This document shows positions 1-12,198 of a stretch of DNA of 64,000 nt, in pieces. Within the stretch, counting starts at the first letter, position 1, and the number at the start of each line of letters is the position of its first letter. The notes under the pieces were generated by a model. It saw nothing but the letters and a program-made list of their open reading frames with translations. It ran no database searches and was not told the origin of the DNA. A program made the translations under genes and the position numbers. This DNA comes from Diploscapter coronatus (taxonomy: Eukaryota; Nematoda; Chromadorea; Rhabditida; Rhabditidae), in assembly GCA_964036155.1 (NCBI GenBank), contig OZ038423.1, forward strand, positions 372,001 to 436,000, read 5' to 3'.

Positions 1-68
1 GGTTTCTTTTTACTGCCACCCTCTTTCACATATGAATCATAGAAAAACTTTCCGAATAAATACACGTA

Positions 69-2100
69 TAAGACGTTATTTATAAAAATCGAGTTTTTTA
101 TAAAGGGAAGTGGTACCCAAGAAGTTGACCCTCGAATTTCGAGCTGATTTTTTGTCCCTGGGGGTTTTCGACTACGCTGATGACGAATCTGACGGTTAAA
201 ACCCGATCCGACCACTTGTTCCGTCTGTTCCGGAAGGTCCGCACCCGGTCGTTCCGGAAAATTATATTTTTGTTATTCTGCATGGAAAAAATTCAAATGT
301 GATATCAAACTGCTCGTAGAGACCAGTTGAGCACGATTCTGAAGTGATCTCGTCGAAATGACACCGAATAAGGAAGTTGTGATGAACATAGTGAAACATG
401 TGGAAAATGTCATATTGCTTTTCCGCGTTTTTTTAATTTTTAATTTTTTTAAAGTGCCGGATTCCGTGAGTTATTTATATCGGGAAGTAGCCCAGATCTT
501 CTAGTTTCTGAAACACTTGACCGTTTTCCTATAGACTGCCCGCTAGTGGAGAAATGTCACTTCTTCGAAGAGTTGTCATGACTCATTTTTGCCTACATTT
601 GATTTTAAAATTCATAACTTCCATAATTCTAAACCAAATTGAATGATTCTTTTTTTATTTGATAGCATTTAGTCTATAGATTATTAGGCAATAAAATAAG
701 AATTTTTTAAAATATAAATTTCTGCAGAAATGCGCATTTTTGCGTCTTGATTGCGTACTTTTCGATCCGTACTGCCTTTACACGTAAATGACGTTGGAAA
801 AATTCGTCCTTCCAGTATGTTATGTAGATGGACATGGTGAACAACTTTGTTCCAGGACCGACCTCGAATTCACATTAGTATGAGCTCCAAAATTTTTTGA
901 AGTTCAATGACTAATTATTGCAAAATGCCGTTTGGACACTAAATTTCAAAAATTCATATCTCTCTATATGTGCACATTCTAGAATAATTTCTGGACAAAA
1001 ATTGATAAACTTGAAGAGCTCTACAAGATTCTATTAAAAATTCCAATTTTAACTCACATTACACATGTAAATACAGTACGGGTATATAGGGTAACTTAGG
1101 CTAATTTTTCCCGCCAAAATTAATTTCTAAAAAATTTATTTATATTTTTACTTTATTCTTCTACTCAATATCTACAAAATAAAAAAATAATCATGAAATT
1201 TTGTCTAGTACATAGGGAGATATGATTTTTTGAAAATAATGTGTAAAAAGGCATTATGCTGAATTTGGTCATTGAACTTCAAAAAATTCTGTAGTTGATA
1301 CGATAATGAATCCGAGGTCGTCCTGAAACAAAAGTTGTTCAGAATGTCACTCTAGACAACATATCGAAAGGACGAATTTTTCCAACGTCATTTACGCGTA
1401 AAAGCAGTACGGGCCGAAAAGTACGCAATCAAGACGCAAAAATGCGCATTTCTGCAGAAATTTATATTTTAAAAAATTCTTATTTTATTGCCTAATAATC
1501 TATAGACTAAATGCTATCAAATAAAAAAAGAATCATTCAATTTGGTTTAGAATTATGGAAGTTATGAATTTTAAAATCAAATGTAGGCAAAAATGAGTCA
1601 TGACAACTCTTCGAAGAAGTGACATTTCTCCACTAGCGGGCAGTCTATAGGAAAACAGTCAAGTGTTCCAGAAACTAGAAGGCCTGGGCTACTTCCCAGT
1701 ATAAATAACTCACGGAATCTGGGGCTTTTAAAAAATAAAAAAATTTAAAAACGCGAAAAACCGGTATGCCATTTTCCATGTATTTCACTATGTTCAGCAC
1801 GACTTCCTTATTTAGTGTCATTCCGACGAGATCTTTTCAGAGCCGTGCTCAGATGGTCTCTACGAGCATTTTGATACCAAATTTGAATTTTCCCATGCAG
1901 AATAACGAAAATAGAATTTTTTAAAACGACTGGGTGCGGATCTTCCGGAACAGGCGGAACAAGTGGTCGGATCGGGTTTTAACCGTCAGATTCGTAATCA
2001 GCGTAGTCGAAAACCCCCGGGGACAAAATATCAGCTCGAATATTGAGGATCGACTTCTTGGGTACCACCCCATACTCGATTTTTATAAATAACGTCTTGT
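69..2100. repeat. Large inverted repeat with ~0.9 kb arms
   Basis: The sequence from about 69 to 970 reappears, reverse-complemented, from about 2100 back to 1200. Matching landmarks are GGTACC at 112-117 and 2061-2066, the block around 190-240 against 1925-1980, and the block around 720-800 against 1380-1450. In the stretches I aligned by eye identity is roughly 90 percent, with small indels (the left arm has about ten extra bases near 100). The 970-1200 centre is not obviously paired. No transposase-like ORF is visible; short ORFs in the arms are mirror images of each other. I see no clear target-site duplication. It could be a foldback or palindromic non-autonomous element. Confidence 0.9.
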
Positions 2101-4956
2101 ATGATATCTCCATAAGAACTCCGAACCTAAAATTAGCAACAAAAAACAAAATTGCATTTTAAAAATGTATGTACCAAAATCCTCCAAACTCCGCATCGAT
2201 TTTGACATCTTTATATCTCTGAAGACCGACATATGAAAATATGTACAACGTAAATAGGAATTGAGCAATCTGAAGTTAAATCCAATTTAATTTTAAAGTA
2301 TTTTTTAAATTTGACCTGAACTGTGGTAATATTTTGCGCGATCCAAACCGGCACTTTGACATGCATAGCCCTGAGCATATAATATGAGTACATAATTGTA
2401 TGCACTAGGAAGTTGATTAAGTTAGGCCAGATATTAAATGCGTTATCTTGAGGATAATTGTAGATGCAATAATTTAGGGTTAAGATGTGGTGGTACCTGA
2501 AAAGTTTGGGTTTAGTGTAGTTGCCACCCTTTTTTCTGAGAAATAGTATGGAGAAAAGAAAAATAGGAGGGTGGTAACTAAAAGGAGCCGAAATTTTCTT
2601 TAATCTATAATGAGAAAACTGACACCAATCAAGATTTGTTTAATAATTTGAATATCAAAATATTTATCCTTATAAGAATAAATCTTGTACACATGTAGTT
2701 GTGTAAAGTTATTCATATTGATAATTATAGGTTTGAAATATTGAAGTCAGGACTGTAAATGTTTAAACGCGCGCACATCTAAACATTTACAGATCTGATT
2801 GAAACTAGTGAATGAACTTAGAGCATCATCACCATTTTTAACTTGAAAACTATTCCTGAATTAAGGTTTTATACCAGTGCAAAAATATTAGTGGTCGTTT
2901 TCTGAGCACCAAAAATATCGTATCGCCCAACTCGACGAATTTGCTCATCGTAAATAAAAAAGCGAAAAGTCCCGAAATATTCTGGCCATAAAAATCGCCT
3001 CGAACAATAAACGTTCCTGGAATATTTTAGTCTCGAATTTTATTTTTCTGGATGTAAACGAATAAAATCATTTTTATTCCTTTGGTTTTCGGAAATAACC
3101 AAAAAACTGATAGCTCTTATCAGTTTTCATTCATTTCTACGCCTTAACTGTATGGCGTTAAAGAAAAAGAACACTTCGATTCAGATATACCACATTATTT
3201 TGAAACCAAAATTCCTTTTATTTAGATAATGTGCTTTTTTCAAATTTACCGTGAAATCCACTCCTAGAAAGCTCCTTCTTCAAACCATATCCGGTAGCCA
3301 AAGTTCCAATAAAAGAAAATAAAGCCATAGAAAAATTCCATATTATTAAAGGGCCGGTTAACTAAAGTGACTTTAATTTAATCATGTAATTCTTATTTTA
3401 AAGGCAAAACTGCAACACACAAAAATAATGCCATCAAATCAAAATTGGTATGTTTTATTGATCATAGAATTTCCCTAGTAACGAAATAAAAAAGTATGTG
3501 TCAATGTCTAGAGAGCTCTTCAAATATTGATATTTGGCTGCAAGTACTTTGTCCCAAACACTATTTCTCCTTTCTATCGGCTTGGGACAAAAGTATTCAC
3601 TTTTGGGACAAAATTGCTTGCGGCTTTGATATTTAATTCTGAAAGTTCAAAAAATGGCCTACTTGAAAAGGTTTCTTCAGCGTCATGTATTTCTTGATCG
3701 AGAAGATGAGAATAACATAAACCATCGACACAAAAATCGTCGGAACGAACAAATTATTCATAAACTCTTTAGATTTTCGCGTATTTAATGGGTATTCATC
3801 GAAAATTTCGACAAATCCAACCATTTTATTGAAAAATTCCTAAAATTTCAACATTCATATCGAAAATTCATAGGATAAAGAAAGACAATTGAGATATAAT
3901 GTCCTGAGAAAATGGAGGTTTCAGAAAATATGCAACTTTTTGGAACTTTCAAATTTTTTTGTCCTAGAAGCAAATTAATTATCTAGAAGCAAGAATTTAC
4001 GTTTTCACAACATAACTTCATGTTTCTGAAACATGATTTTCACATGCCTGCAAAAGTTAGTCGCATATTTTCTAGAAGGAACAAACTTACGAGCATATTT
4101 GAACACTAAAAGCGTACTCGGAGCACAATGTTAGAGAGTATTTTTTGAGAGGCAGAAAAGACTCAGAGAGGAAAAGTTAAAACGAGGGGTTAGTCGATAG
4201 GACTGCGTTAGGGGCTATGCATAAAAATGTTCGCTTGAAGTAGAAGATAAAGTTAGGTTTCGATTTTAAACCTTTGGAAAATGAAATAAATCATTTCATT
4301 TTGGAACACATAATATACCCAAAATATCGTAATTTCCTACCATTTTCATTGGAAATTTGGCATTTTTAGATCGACAAGATTATAATTAATGAAAATGATG
4401 TATATTATAGTAAAATCAACATATAAAAATGTCTAAATATGTATATGACACGTCTTCTCATAATGAATATATTTAGAAATACTAGAACATAGATTTGATA
4501 TGCGCCGGGCTTGAAGCTGAAAAGTTCTTAATTTGAAGATCATCTTGATGAGATTATTTTTATGAAAGAGCGATAGAAAGAAATGATGATTTTTGGTGCA
4601 GTTTCAATAGAAATTGTGAGCCAAAAAGATGAAATATTTTTTTAAGATTTGAGCACGTTTGAAGTCTGTAAAAATAACGCTAAATATATCAGTATTTTAA
4701 GAATGTTCTAAAAATTAGCTCATTTTACGAATATTTTTCATATATATTGGCACCTTGTTACGCCTCTCAAAGTACTGATATATAAAAATTCAAAAATATG
4801 ATAACTTATCATTCTTATATCATATGCATAACATATTTTCTATTAAATGCCAAGAAACTTTAAATAAAAACCTTGCAAAATATATAAGTTGATCTGATTC
4901 TATTTTGAAAATTTTAGGGCATATAAAATATTTTATGCATACGCGAATCATTAAAA
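2101..4956. other. Intergenic region
   Basis: No exon with convincing splice sites and codon structure was found on either strand. The stretch is AT-rich, contains one small hairpin (2518-2580) and lies 3' of the potassium-channel gene. Confidence 0.5.
2518..2580. repeat. Small hairpin with GAAATAGT core
   Basis: Arms TAGTTGCCACCC and GGGTGGTAACTA are perfectly complementary around a spacer that contains GAAATAGTATGG. The first bases of the window (about 15-23) also carry GCCACCCT, so a second copy may start left of the window. Confidence 0.7.
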
Positions 4957-7900
4957 TCATAGATAAGCAGGCTGTTCCGGCCTAAGAGCTTGAACCCGCC
5001 GTATATATTCGGATTCGCGGAAGAAATCGGATTGGAACGAGTTGTGCCGTATCGTCGACATTCCTGCGACTAAAATTGATTAGGAAATATTCGCGAAAAT
5101 TTTCAAATTTAATCTAACAAATCCTAAAATTGGCAATTTATTTCGAAACTTTCCGGAAAAGTTTGTGTTATATTTTTGCAATAGGAACATTTATTGTAAA
5201 TTAGAAGAAAAACAAATTTTAAATTTTAAAGTTATTACCTGAGGAAGTTTCATCGATAAATCGCAATTTCATTAGTAATTCGTGGGGCTCGAAAGGTCGA
5301 TCCCGCAATTCGTTATCCAAGAAATCTCGAACATCGTTCCATGTTACCTGCAATTTTACGCTAAAATTGGATCGCTTCAATAAATTCGTGGGTGAACTGA
5401 AGTCGGATTATAGATAATTGGCTGGCTACACGGCACACGATCCTGTTCGTTAACGAACGCAAGTCACGCCTTCTTTCGTTAAAATCATCGGACTCGGCAA
5501 AAGTTCCGCAGAAAAAAAAGCCTCGTTAGTGAACAAGACGGAGCGATGAAAAATTTATACGATCATGTGATTTGATTAAATGTTTCAGAAAACTCTCCAT
5601 TAAATAAAATCTAATTATAAGTAATTTGCTTCGTTATATAAATAAGAATGCCTATAAAGAAAATAAGATACCTTTCCACCCTTTTTCCGTCTCATGGCTC
5701 CCAGCAAAGCTACAATTTCTTTCAACTCTTCCGACATTCCGAGGAATCTGAATACATGTAATAAAAATTTTCAAAAATGTATATATTTGAAATAAACTTC
5801 ATGAAAAATTACGGCTATCTGGAAACCGTGTGACATGTGAAATAGTGTGAGAAAATAAGGCTTATCACCCAAAACCCTACTCTAGTTCACATGTCACGAG
5901 GTTTCCAGGCTACCAAAAATTATTCTGTCCATTTGTTTTTAATTTAAACTATACCGTTTTGCCCGTCCAAAGTAGTGGATTCTGGTGAAGTACGCCTTTA
6001 GATGCGTGGAAGCAAGATCAACGCACATGGTTACGACTGATAGTCCTAAAATTAAATTTTTAAAAGTCAATAAATATCCGCTTTTCTTTCTAAATCTTAC
6101 CAACGATCACAAACGCCACAATGAGTGATAGAAAGACGTAATCGGTAACGACGATGTCTCCCAGACCCACAGTGACGATTAAATTGAACCCAAAGTGGAA
6201 TGCATGGATGAAGGACCAGGCTCTGAGTTTTTCAAATTCATTTTTTCCATTTATTTTACACCATTTTGATCAAATTTCATACTTTCGAATGCTGAATCGA
6301 AAAAAATTCGATTTTAAAAAAACATCTTAATTGTGCGTAAATAGCAGGTTAAATATTTTTAATATTAAAAAATGATATAATACCTTTCCCAGCTTATGAA
6401 CATCGCAGATCCCATGGAACAGTATAGGCAAATACAGGATACGTAAGCGCCTGAAACTCAAATATTATTTCATTTAAACCAAATTTTGATAATATATCTG
6501 AGGTTAGGGGCTCTGTTCATTTGCAGTTATTCAAATCATAAATGTGGTCATCATGATATTCGGACAATTATAACATTTATGGAGGGGTGATATATATATA
6601 TATATTCAAATTATAATAAAATTCACAAATCTACTCCTTAGAAAGCGTGCTCTAATGCTAATATTTAGCGATAGGTCAGATTTCTGAGGTATAGATTTAA
6701 GATATTCATTGATAAAATAAAATGGTGATATTATTTGAAGTGCCAAATTGGAGGGGGGTGCAATCTTGTGTGGAGTTATTGAAATCTAACCGTGAACGTA
6801 CAGAAATTTAAAATTTTATACTTCAAAAGACACTCTATATCTGGGTTTACCAATATTGTCACTGACCGATAACTTGAGACGCGAAATAAATGATGCACAG
6901 ATTTGAATACGCAAATGTGCATTGTGTATCCGCAAACAGTCGTTTACCTAATTCTTTGAATATGATGTAATATCGTAAAGCCTGGTGCAACACAACGCGC
7001 TAATTCGCGCGCATCAAAAGTCAGTGTCATTTACTTCGTCTCAAATGATCGGCCATTGGCAATAATAACACCTTACCTATCGGAAACATCAAACTGCTAT
7101 TTTCTTGAGGAACTAATGAAAGAAAAATTGAAAATGTCTACCTTTGCAAGTGTAAACTTTGAAACAACTACTACTTCTAGTAAAATTTGCATTAAATTTC
7201 ACTAAACTTGACTATGTCTACGGCAAAAAGGAGCTTAAAACTATCTAATAAGCCGACACACTTTTTCAATGAAATTTCAAAGAAATAGTGGTCCAAAAGC
7301 ATTTAATAATCTAAAAAATTGAAAATTGAACTATTTCTAAAGGAAAAAAGCTTATCTAAAGGCGAATTTATGGGCTAAGCTTTGATTTTTGTTAAGAAGA
7401 ACGATGCCAACTTACCTATCGGGAACCACAACTTATCCTCGGCGCCATCCACGCCCATGATGTCGAGTGTGTCCGTGTTGCCCGAGGCCGAAGTCATCGA
7501 TTTCCGACGGCCGTGGCGGATTCGCGAGAAGAATTGCTCAAATATATTATTGATTGGGAGGGAGTGCGTCGATATTCAAAAATTGCACGCTATTCGTTTC
7601 GTTTTTCTTCTACACAATCCACTATTTTGCGTTCTCCAAATTCGATTCTAATTACTGCGTGAATATCGACTTTGCTCTCCAATCAGTGACAACTTCGGTT
7701 TAAATTTAAAAGGAAAATGTTTACCTTAACCTTCCTAACACTCCGATTCCAGAATCCAACGAATTTGAGCAGCGTTTCGGAGAGGAATTTACCGATGTCA
7801 GCGGCTGTGATGAACATCAGGGGGATGCCGATCAGGGCAAACGCAACCGAGAAGACCTTTCCGACGTCGGTGTCCACCGACACTTCGCCGTACCCTAAAT

Positions 7901-10900
7901 AACTTGTTATCAAAATGTCTATTTGGAAGCCGCGAGACCACGAGACATAGGGCGAAATAGCATAGGGTACGGGGGATGATAGGCTCTTTTTTGCTACACT
8001 ATTTCTCAATGTCTCCGTGTCTCGTGGTCTCGCGGTTTCCAAGTTGACAAACTGATGATTTCGATAAAAATTAGCAACTCTTTCTAGATGAAAGCTAAAT
8101 TAAATTCTGATAACTTGGATAATTCGTTACTTCTTTACCCATAGTTAAGGGAATAGGGGAGAATTACTATATGGCGGAGTGTGTGCGTGTGCCTTTTCCA
8201 CAGTATTTCTTTCAAATTTCATGCTCTCGTCTATCTCTCTAACTATAGGACTCCGCCATTTAGTAATTGCCGGTATAGGGACAAGATAGGAAGAGGCGTT
8301 TTCCTATGCCATTTCGTAGGTAGCGATGCAACTACTTTTCTAGATTGCCTAAATTCCCTACCGCAAGTCGTCAACACCGTGAGCACATAAAGTAGTGCTG
8401 TGGGGAATGTCCATTTATTATGGATGTTGGTCAAATCGTCGGGTCGATTCAACTCCTTCCTGATCGGTCGACGGTCATCCACTGTCTCCGACACTCGCAC
8501 CATCCATTCTCTGTTAAATAGGGAACATTTGGGTATGTTTCAGCAAATCTTATGATTCGTTTCCTGCTTTTAACCCATATTCATTAATTTAAAGAGCCTA
8601 CTGAAGGACAATGAATTTCATCTCCACATAATCTTGAAATTTTTCAGTGTTTCATAAAAATCAAAACCCTCAAATTTCGATTGATAAATTTATTGAAGAC
8701 CTGTGCGCTATCAGATAAAATTTCATAAATCCCTAAACTCCTACCGAAACTTGGCTGTCCATTCTTCCGCCGTCACCGCACTCATACCGTGCTGAGCATC
8801 GCTAACAATTTTCCAGCTATCTTGCGTGAAATTCGACATTAGATGGGTTAATCTAAATTATTTTACCCCAGTCATTTATCTTCATCTCTTTCACTCTCAT
8901 TCATTATAGCATTATAAATAGACAATACTTTTCCTCTACATAATCTTAAAATTTAAATGAGAATATAAATTGTACTATTACCTCTACTATATAGAGATGT
9001 AAGTAATCGAAAAATTGAAATGTTCTAGTTGATATTTGAGCTACCTAATCAATTTCCTCGATCGTGCCTGTAGCTCTGTTTTCGTTTCTAATAGCATTAG
9101 AATCCAGGCTCCGAAGCATAGGTATCCGATAAGAACCGAGACGAGTATGATATGCGGTATGAGGATTTTGATGTACTGAAATTCAAGTTATAAAACTCGA
9201 TGTTCCCGACAACAAATTCTGACATCCGGGTGTCAGATTATCTTGCTAAAATGCTACATTTATGGGCTATTTTGTTCTTTGTAAACTTCAACAACACTCT
9301 AATATCCGACGTCGAAGTTGGTTTTTTGAGCTCATTATATAGATTTCTATGTTTAGATACTATTATTTGTCATGCTATTTCTCACATCTCCTTGTTTTTT
9401 ACTTGTTCTTCCAAAAAGCCCTCTCGAATTCCAAAAGCTGTGTGTGGTGTCAGAAATAGGGGATATTGATGACTGGTGGGAGTTGAAAAGAGCATCCAAG
9501 GGCAATTCAAAAATTGAAAACCGAAAAGGCGAAAAAGAGGTTTTCGTTTTGTTTTCTTTAGAAACTCCTTCAGAAAAAATCAATTTTCAGAAATTATATT
9601 TTTCAGAAGAGGAGAGATTTACGTAAAAATTATGTATTTTTCTAGAATTTCAGAGTCATTTTCGTCTTTTCGAAATATGAGTAAACATCGATTTTTCTTC
9701 ATAAGAGAGAATCCCTAAGAAAATCTGAACCCCAAATAATCCCCTTCAAAAAGTACGAGTCCAATTCAAAAGTAGGCAAAAGATAAGCACTTTCGAAATT
9801 TATGGGGCGAAATTTCGAAATCTTCGAGTCAAATTGCCGCTAATCTTGATAAATTTTTTGCGACCTCAAATTTATGAGTTTACTCGAATTTTCGAGATAA
9901 AAATTGCGCAAGTTTGGAAATATAGGGTTCAGCAAATTTCATAAAATAAGTGAGCTATTTTTGGCGATAATGCCAAGCGAGTGGTCATTAGATTTCAACA
10001 AAAAACTTTAAATTTCATGAATACGTTTTACCATTCTCTATACTCTATATAATCTTTTCTTTTTCTAGTTGATTAGTAGGCTTGGATTATGCGAAATAAC
10101 TATCAAAATGACTTTCAATCACTTCACTTTTACTGCTAATATATATAGCCTTTTCTTAAACATTTAGAGTTCCCAATTGGATATACCAAGCCTCATTTTT
10201 AAATCAATTTTTGGACATAAAAGGTGATCTGAGTTGCAAATAAGACTTTTGTGAAGAAAAAATCAAAAAAGGATCCCTGACCGAAAAAATCGCAAAAACC
10301 TATCGCCCAAAATGAACACATTTTCGCAAACAAATCTATGATTGTGCGTGGGTATTTTATCCTCATTTTTTGCACAGAGCCATTTTATCAGGTCTATCTT
10401 CGAACTAGATAGGGTTTAAGACATTTCGGTTTGAAGGGTACTCTCTTCCCAAATTTTGCTTCAAACTACCACGCTTCTACCAAAAATGCATTTGTGCAAG
10501 AAGGTGAAGCTTGGGGACTAAACATATTCATACAATTAGCTTCAAAAACTGCTTTTATCACCTTCTTTAGAGGATTTGCGAAGTTGTGTTGAAACAACGT
10601 GTTATAAAGTCTACCTTAACAGTTTGCTGGGGGCAACTTTTGGGCTCTTTGTCGTCCTGATCGTCCTTGATCGTGTCCGTCACCACCGTAGCTCCGTCTT
10701 CCGCATCCAGGAGCGCGGATTGCGAATTCAACGGAACACCCTCCCATCGGGCGGTTACGTGGTCTGAAAATTTATCGAATAGTTTCCAGAAACATTATTT
10801 TTCAACTAATAATCCTTCAATAAACTTATCTTAGCATAAACTACATATGATTTTATATTGCTTATTATATCGACGATTTTCTATCGATTTTTTTAGAAAG

Positions 10901-12198
10901 TTGGTAGACTTTATTCCTGAATATGCATGTGTTATTATCGATTAAGAGAGAACGCGTCGATATTCCAAATTAGACGCTATTCGTCTCTCGCTTCTCTTCT
11001 ACGCGACTATTTCGCCCCAAATTCGATTTATAATTTCTGCATGAACATCGACTTTCTCGTCAATCAACAATAGATTCGTCTTTCTGAAGTTCAGGGTTGA
11101 AAATTTGAAATTCGGGATCCTAGAATGAGTGGATCCGAATTCCGAATTTCAGCTCCTTACCAAGTTATGATTGGGCTTGGCCACTCGAAGGTTTGTGGAT
11201 AACCCAATTTGGGTCTGGGATTTGCACATAGATTAGAGTACAACGCCAGAGAGATACTCTAGCATTGGATATGCCCAAATTTGAGAATGATGAAATCGAA
11301 ATATCCTCGAAACTTGGAATGTCAAAGAGTGGCCAAAGAGTGAACGAATTTGATGATGGCTATGCTTCGACATTTCAACATATTTTATATCTTGTTTGAA
11401 TATTGATAAGTGAAGTTTTAGTCTTACAATGTAATAAAACATGAGAAGCCGAAGAAGATTTGGTGTAAGTCCATAAATGTTTCAAAAATTCTCAAATGCA
11501 AAAGTCCGAGTATAATTATATATGACTTTCTGTATTGCACACTCACTTTTTGAGAAGAAAATAGGGAGGAAGGTAGGGGAAAATTAAAAAAGTGGGTGTG
11601 GAATACAAGAGACCATTATATTATTGTCGTTGTCGCATAAAAATATCATGCAAAAGAAATCAAATTCTCCAAACCAATGATAATCTTTCCGTCGTCCTGT
11701 ATGGAAATTGTCGGTCTTCGCAGGACGATTTTTTGCTTGCTGATTCTTCGATCTAGGTCCCGTGCCGAGAACACCGAGGACACTGGCGAGGCGCAGAATT
11801 CGAGGATATTTTCCAGGTCTTCCTGCCCTGCTCGGGGAAGACTCCTTTGTCTGTCCCTACTACTTCTGATCGCGTGCGAGTCATCGATGATACGCAACTC
11901 TTCAGGATGGACGAATCGATCGTGCTGCTGCTCATCACCCTCTCGACTACGGGACAGAATTTGAGGGATCTGGGAAAATAAGTTGAATTATATGAGAAAT
12001 GAAATCTAGAAAGAAAATATAAAGATGCTACCTTGGATATGATTCAAAACCAATGTTAGCGATTCGATTTTCGGAAGTAAAGCTTACCTGATAACCCAAC
12101 CTAGCGTCGAGATGTGGCGCTACATGGTATTGTTGCGCGCTAGGTGCGATCGTCAGTCTCCTTAGGTTTCCATGTCCATGCGGCGAATAGAAGAACAT
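4957..12198 (-). CDS. TWK-family two-pore-domain potassium channel
   Basis: A K+ leak channel subunit of the plasma membrane, presumably dimeric as in the family. Exons, in transcript order: 12198-12088, 11969-11675, 10763-10615, 9175-9045, 8852-8745, 8510-8362, 7894-7725, 7536-7416, (7112-7077 optional), 6450-6384, 6222-6101, 6045-5955, 5747-5672, 5347-5239, 5063-4957. All phases agree, giving 601 aa, or 613 with the optional exon. Seen in order: a long cytoplasmic N-terminus (about 200 aa, charged and Ser/Arg-rich), M1 (IPHIILVSVLIGYLCFGAW), pore 1 with filter TTCGYGE, M2, M3 (AYVSCICLYCSMGSAMF), pore 2 with filter TVGLGD, M4, and a cytoplasmic tail rich in charged residues ending EQPAYL. 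The core from 10763 down is secure. The two N-terminal exons are an inference: the donor at 11675 is a GTTTGG, and an in-frame stop follows eight codons later if it is not used. Confidence 0.88.
5813..5914. repeat. Intronic hairpin, GGAAACC family
   Basis: Arms with GGAAACC and GGTTTCC plus an inner pair GTGACATGTG / CACATGTCAC. The loop side carries GTGAAATAGTGTGAG. It lies in the potassium-channel intron between exons 5955-6045 and 5672-5747. Confidence 0.8.
7077..7112 (-). other. 36-nt cassette exon of the potassium-channel gene
   Basis: A 36-nt open segment flanked by a TTCATTAG acceptor and a GTAAGG donor. It enters and leaves in phase 1, so inclusion adds exactly 12 residues (VPQENSSLMFPI) between the M2-M3 linker and M3 without changing frame. 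It repeats the FPI that ends the preceding exon. Seen: length, phase and splice sites. Inferred: alternative use. Confidence 0.6.
7549..7685. repeat. Intronic hairpin, TTGATTGG family
   Basis: Left arm TTGATTGGGAGGGAG and the following CGTCGATATTCA pair with TGAATATCGACTTTG and CTCTCCAATCA. The loop holds CCACTATTTTGCG. It begins a few bases from the acceptor of potassium-channel exon 7416-7536. Same family as 10931 and 58951. Confidence 0.8.
7921..8043. repeat. Intronic hairpin, GGAAACC family
   Basis: Very well paired arms: TTTGGAAGCCGCGAGACC and its partner near 8018-8040 (GGTCTCGCGGTTTCC). Inner loop contains CTACACTATTTCTCAA and GCGAAATAGCATAG. It lies in the intron between pore-1 exons of the potassium channel. 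Confidence 0.85.
8160..8272. repeat. Intronic hairpin, GGCGGAGT family
   Basis: Arms GAATTACTATATGGCGGAGT and ACTCCGCCATTTAGTAATTGC. Flanked by TAGTTA-type sequence also seen in the copies at 43336 and 43679. It shares an intron with the hairpin at 7921. Confidence 0.8.
10931..11075. repeat. Intronic hairpin, TTGATTGG family
   Basis: Arms TATCGATTAAGAGAGAACG with CGTCGATATTC, pairing with GAACATCGACTTTC and TCGTCAATCAACAATA. The loop carries GCGACTATTTCGCC. Lies in the long intron upstream of channel exon 10615-10763. Confidence 0.75.
11529..11610. repeat. Hairpin, TTGTATTCCACACCCAC family
   Basis: Left arm TCTGTATTGCACACTCACTT, right arm AAGTGGGTGTGGAATACAAG. The loop is purine-rich on this strand (GGGAGGAAGGTAGGGGAAAA). 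In the long channel intron 10764-11674. Confidence 0.8.

Noticed and set aside
98..283. Short ORFs in the arms of the large palindrome
   Set aside because: They have no recognisable domain and no conserved start; they look like chance reading of repeat DNA.
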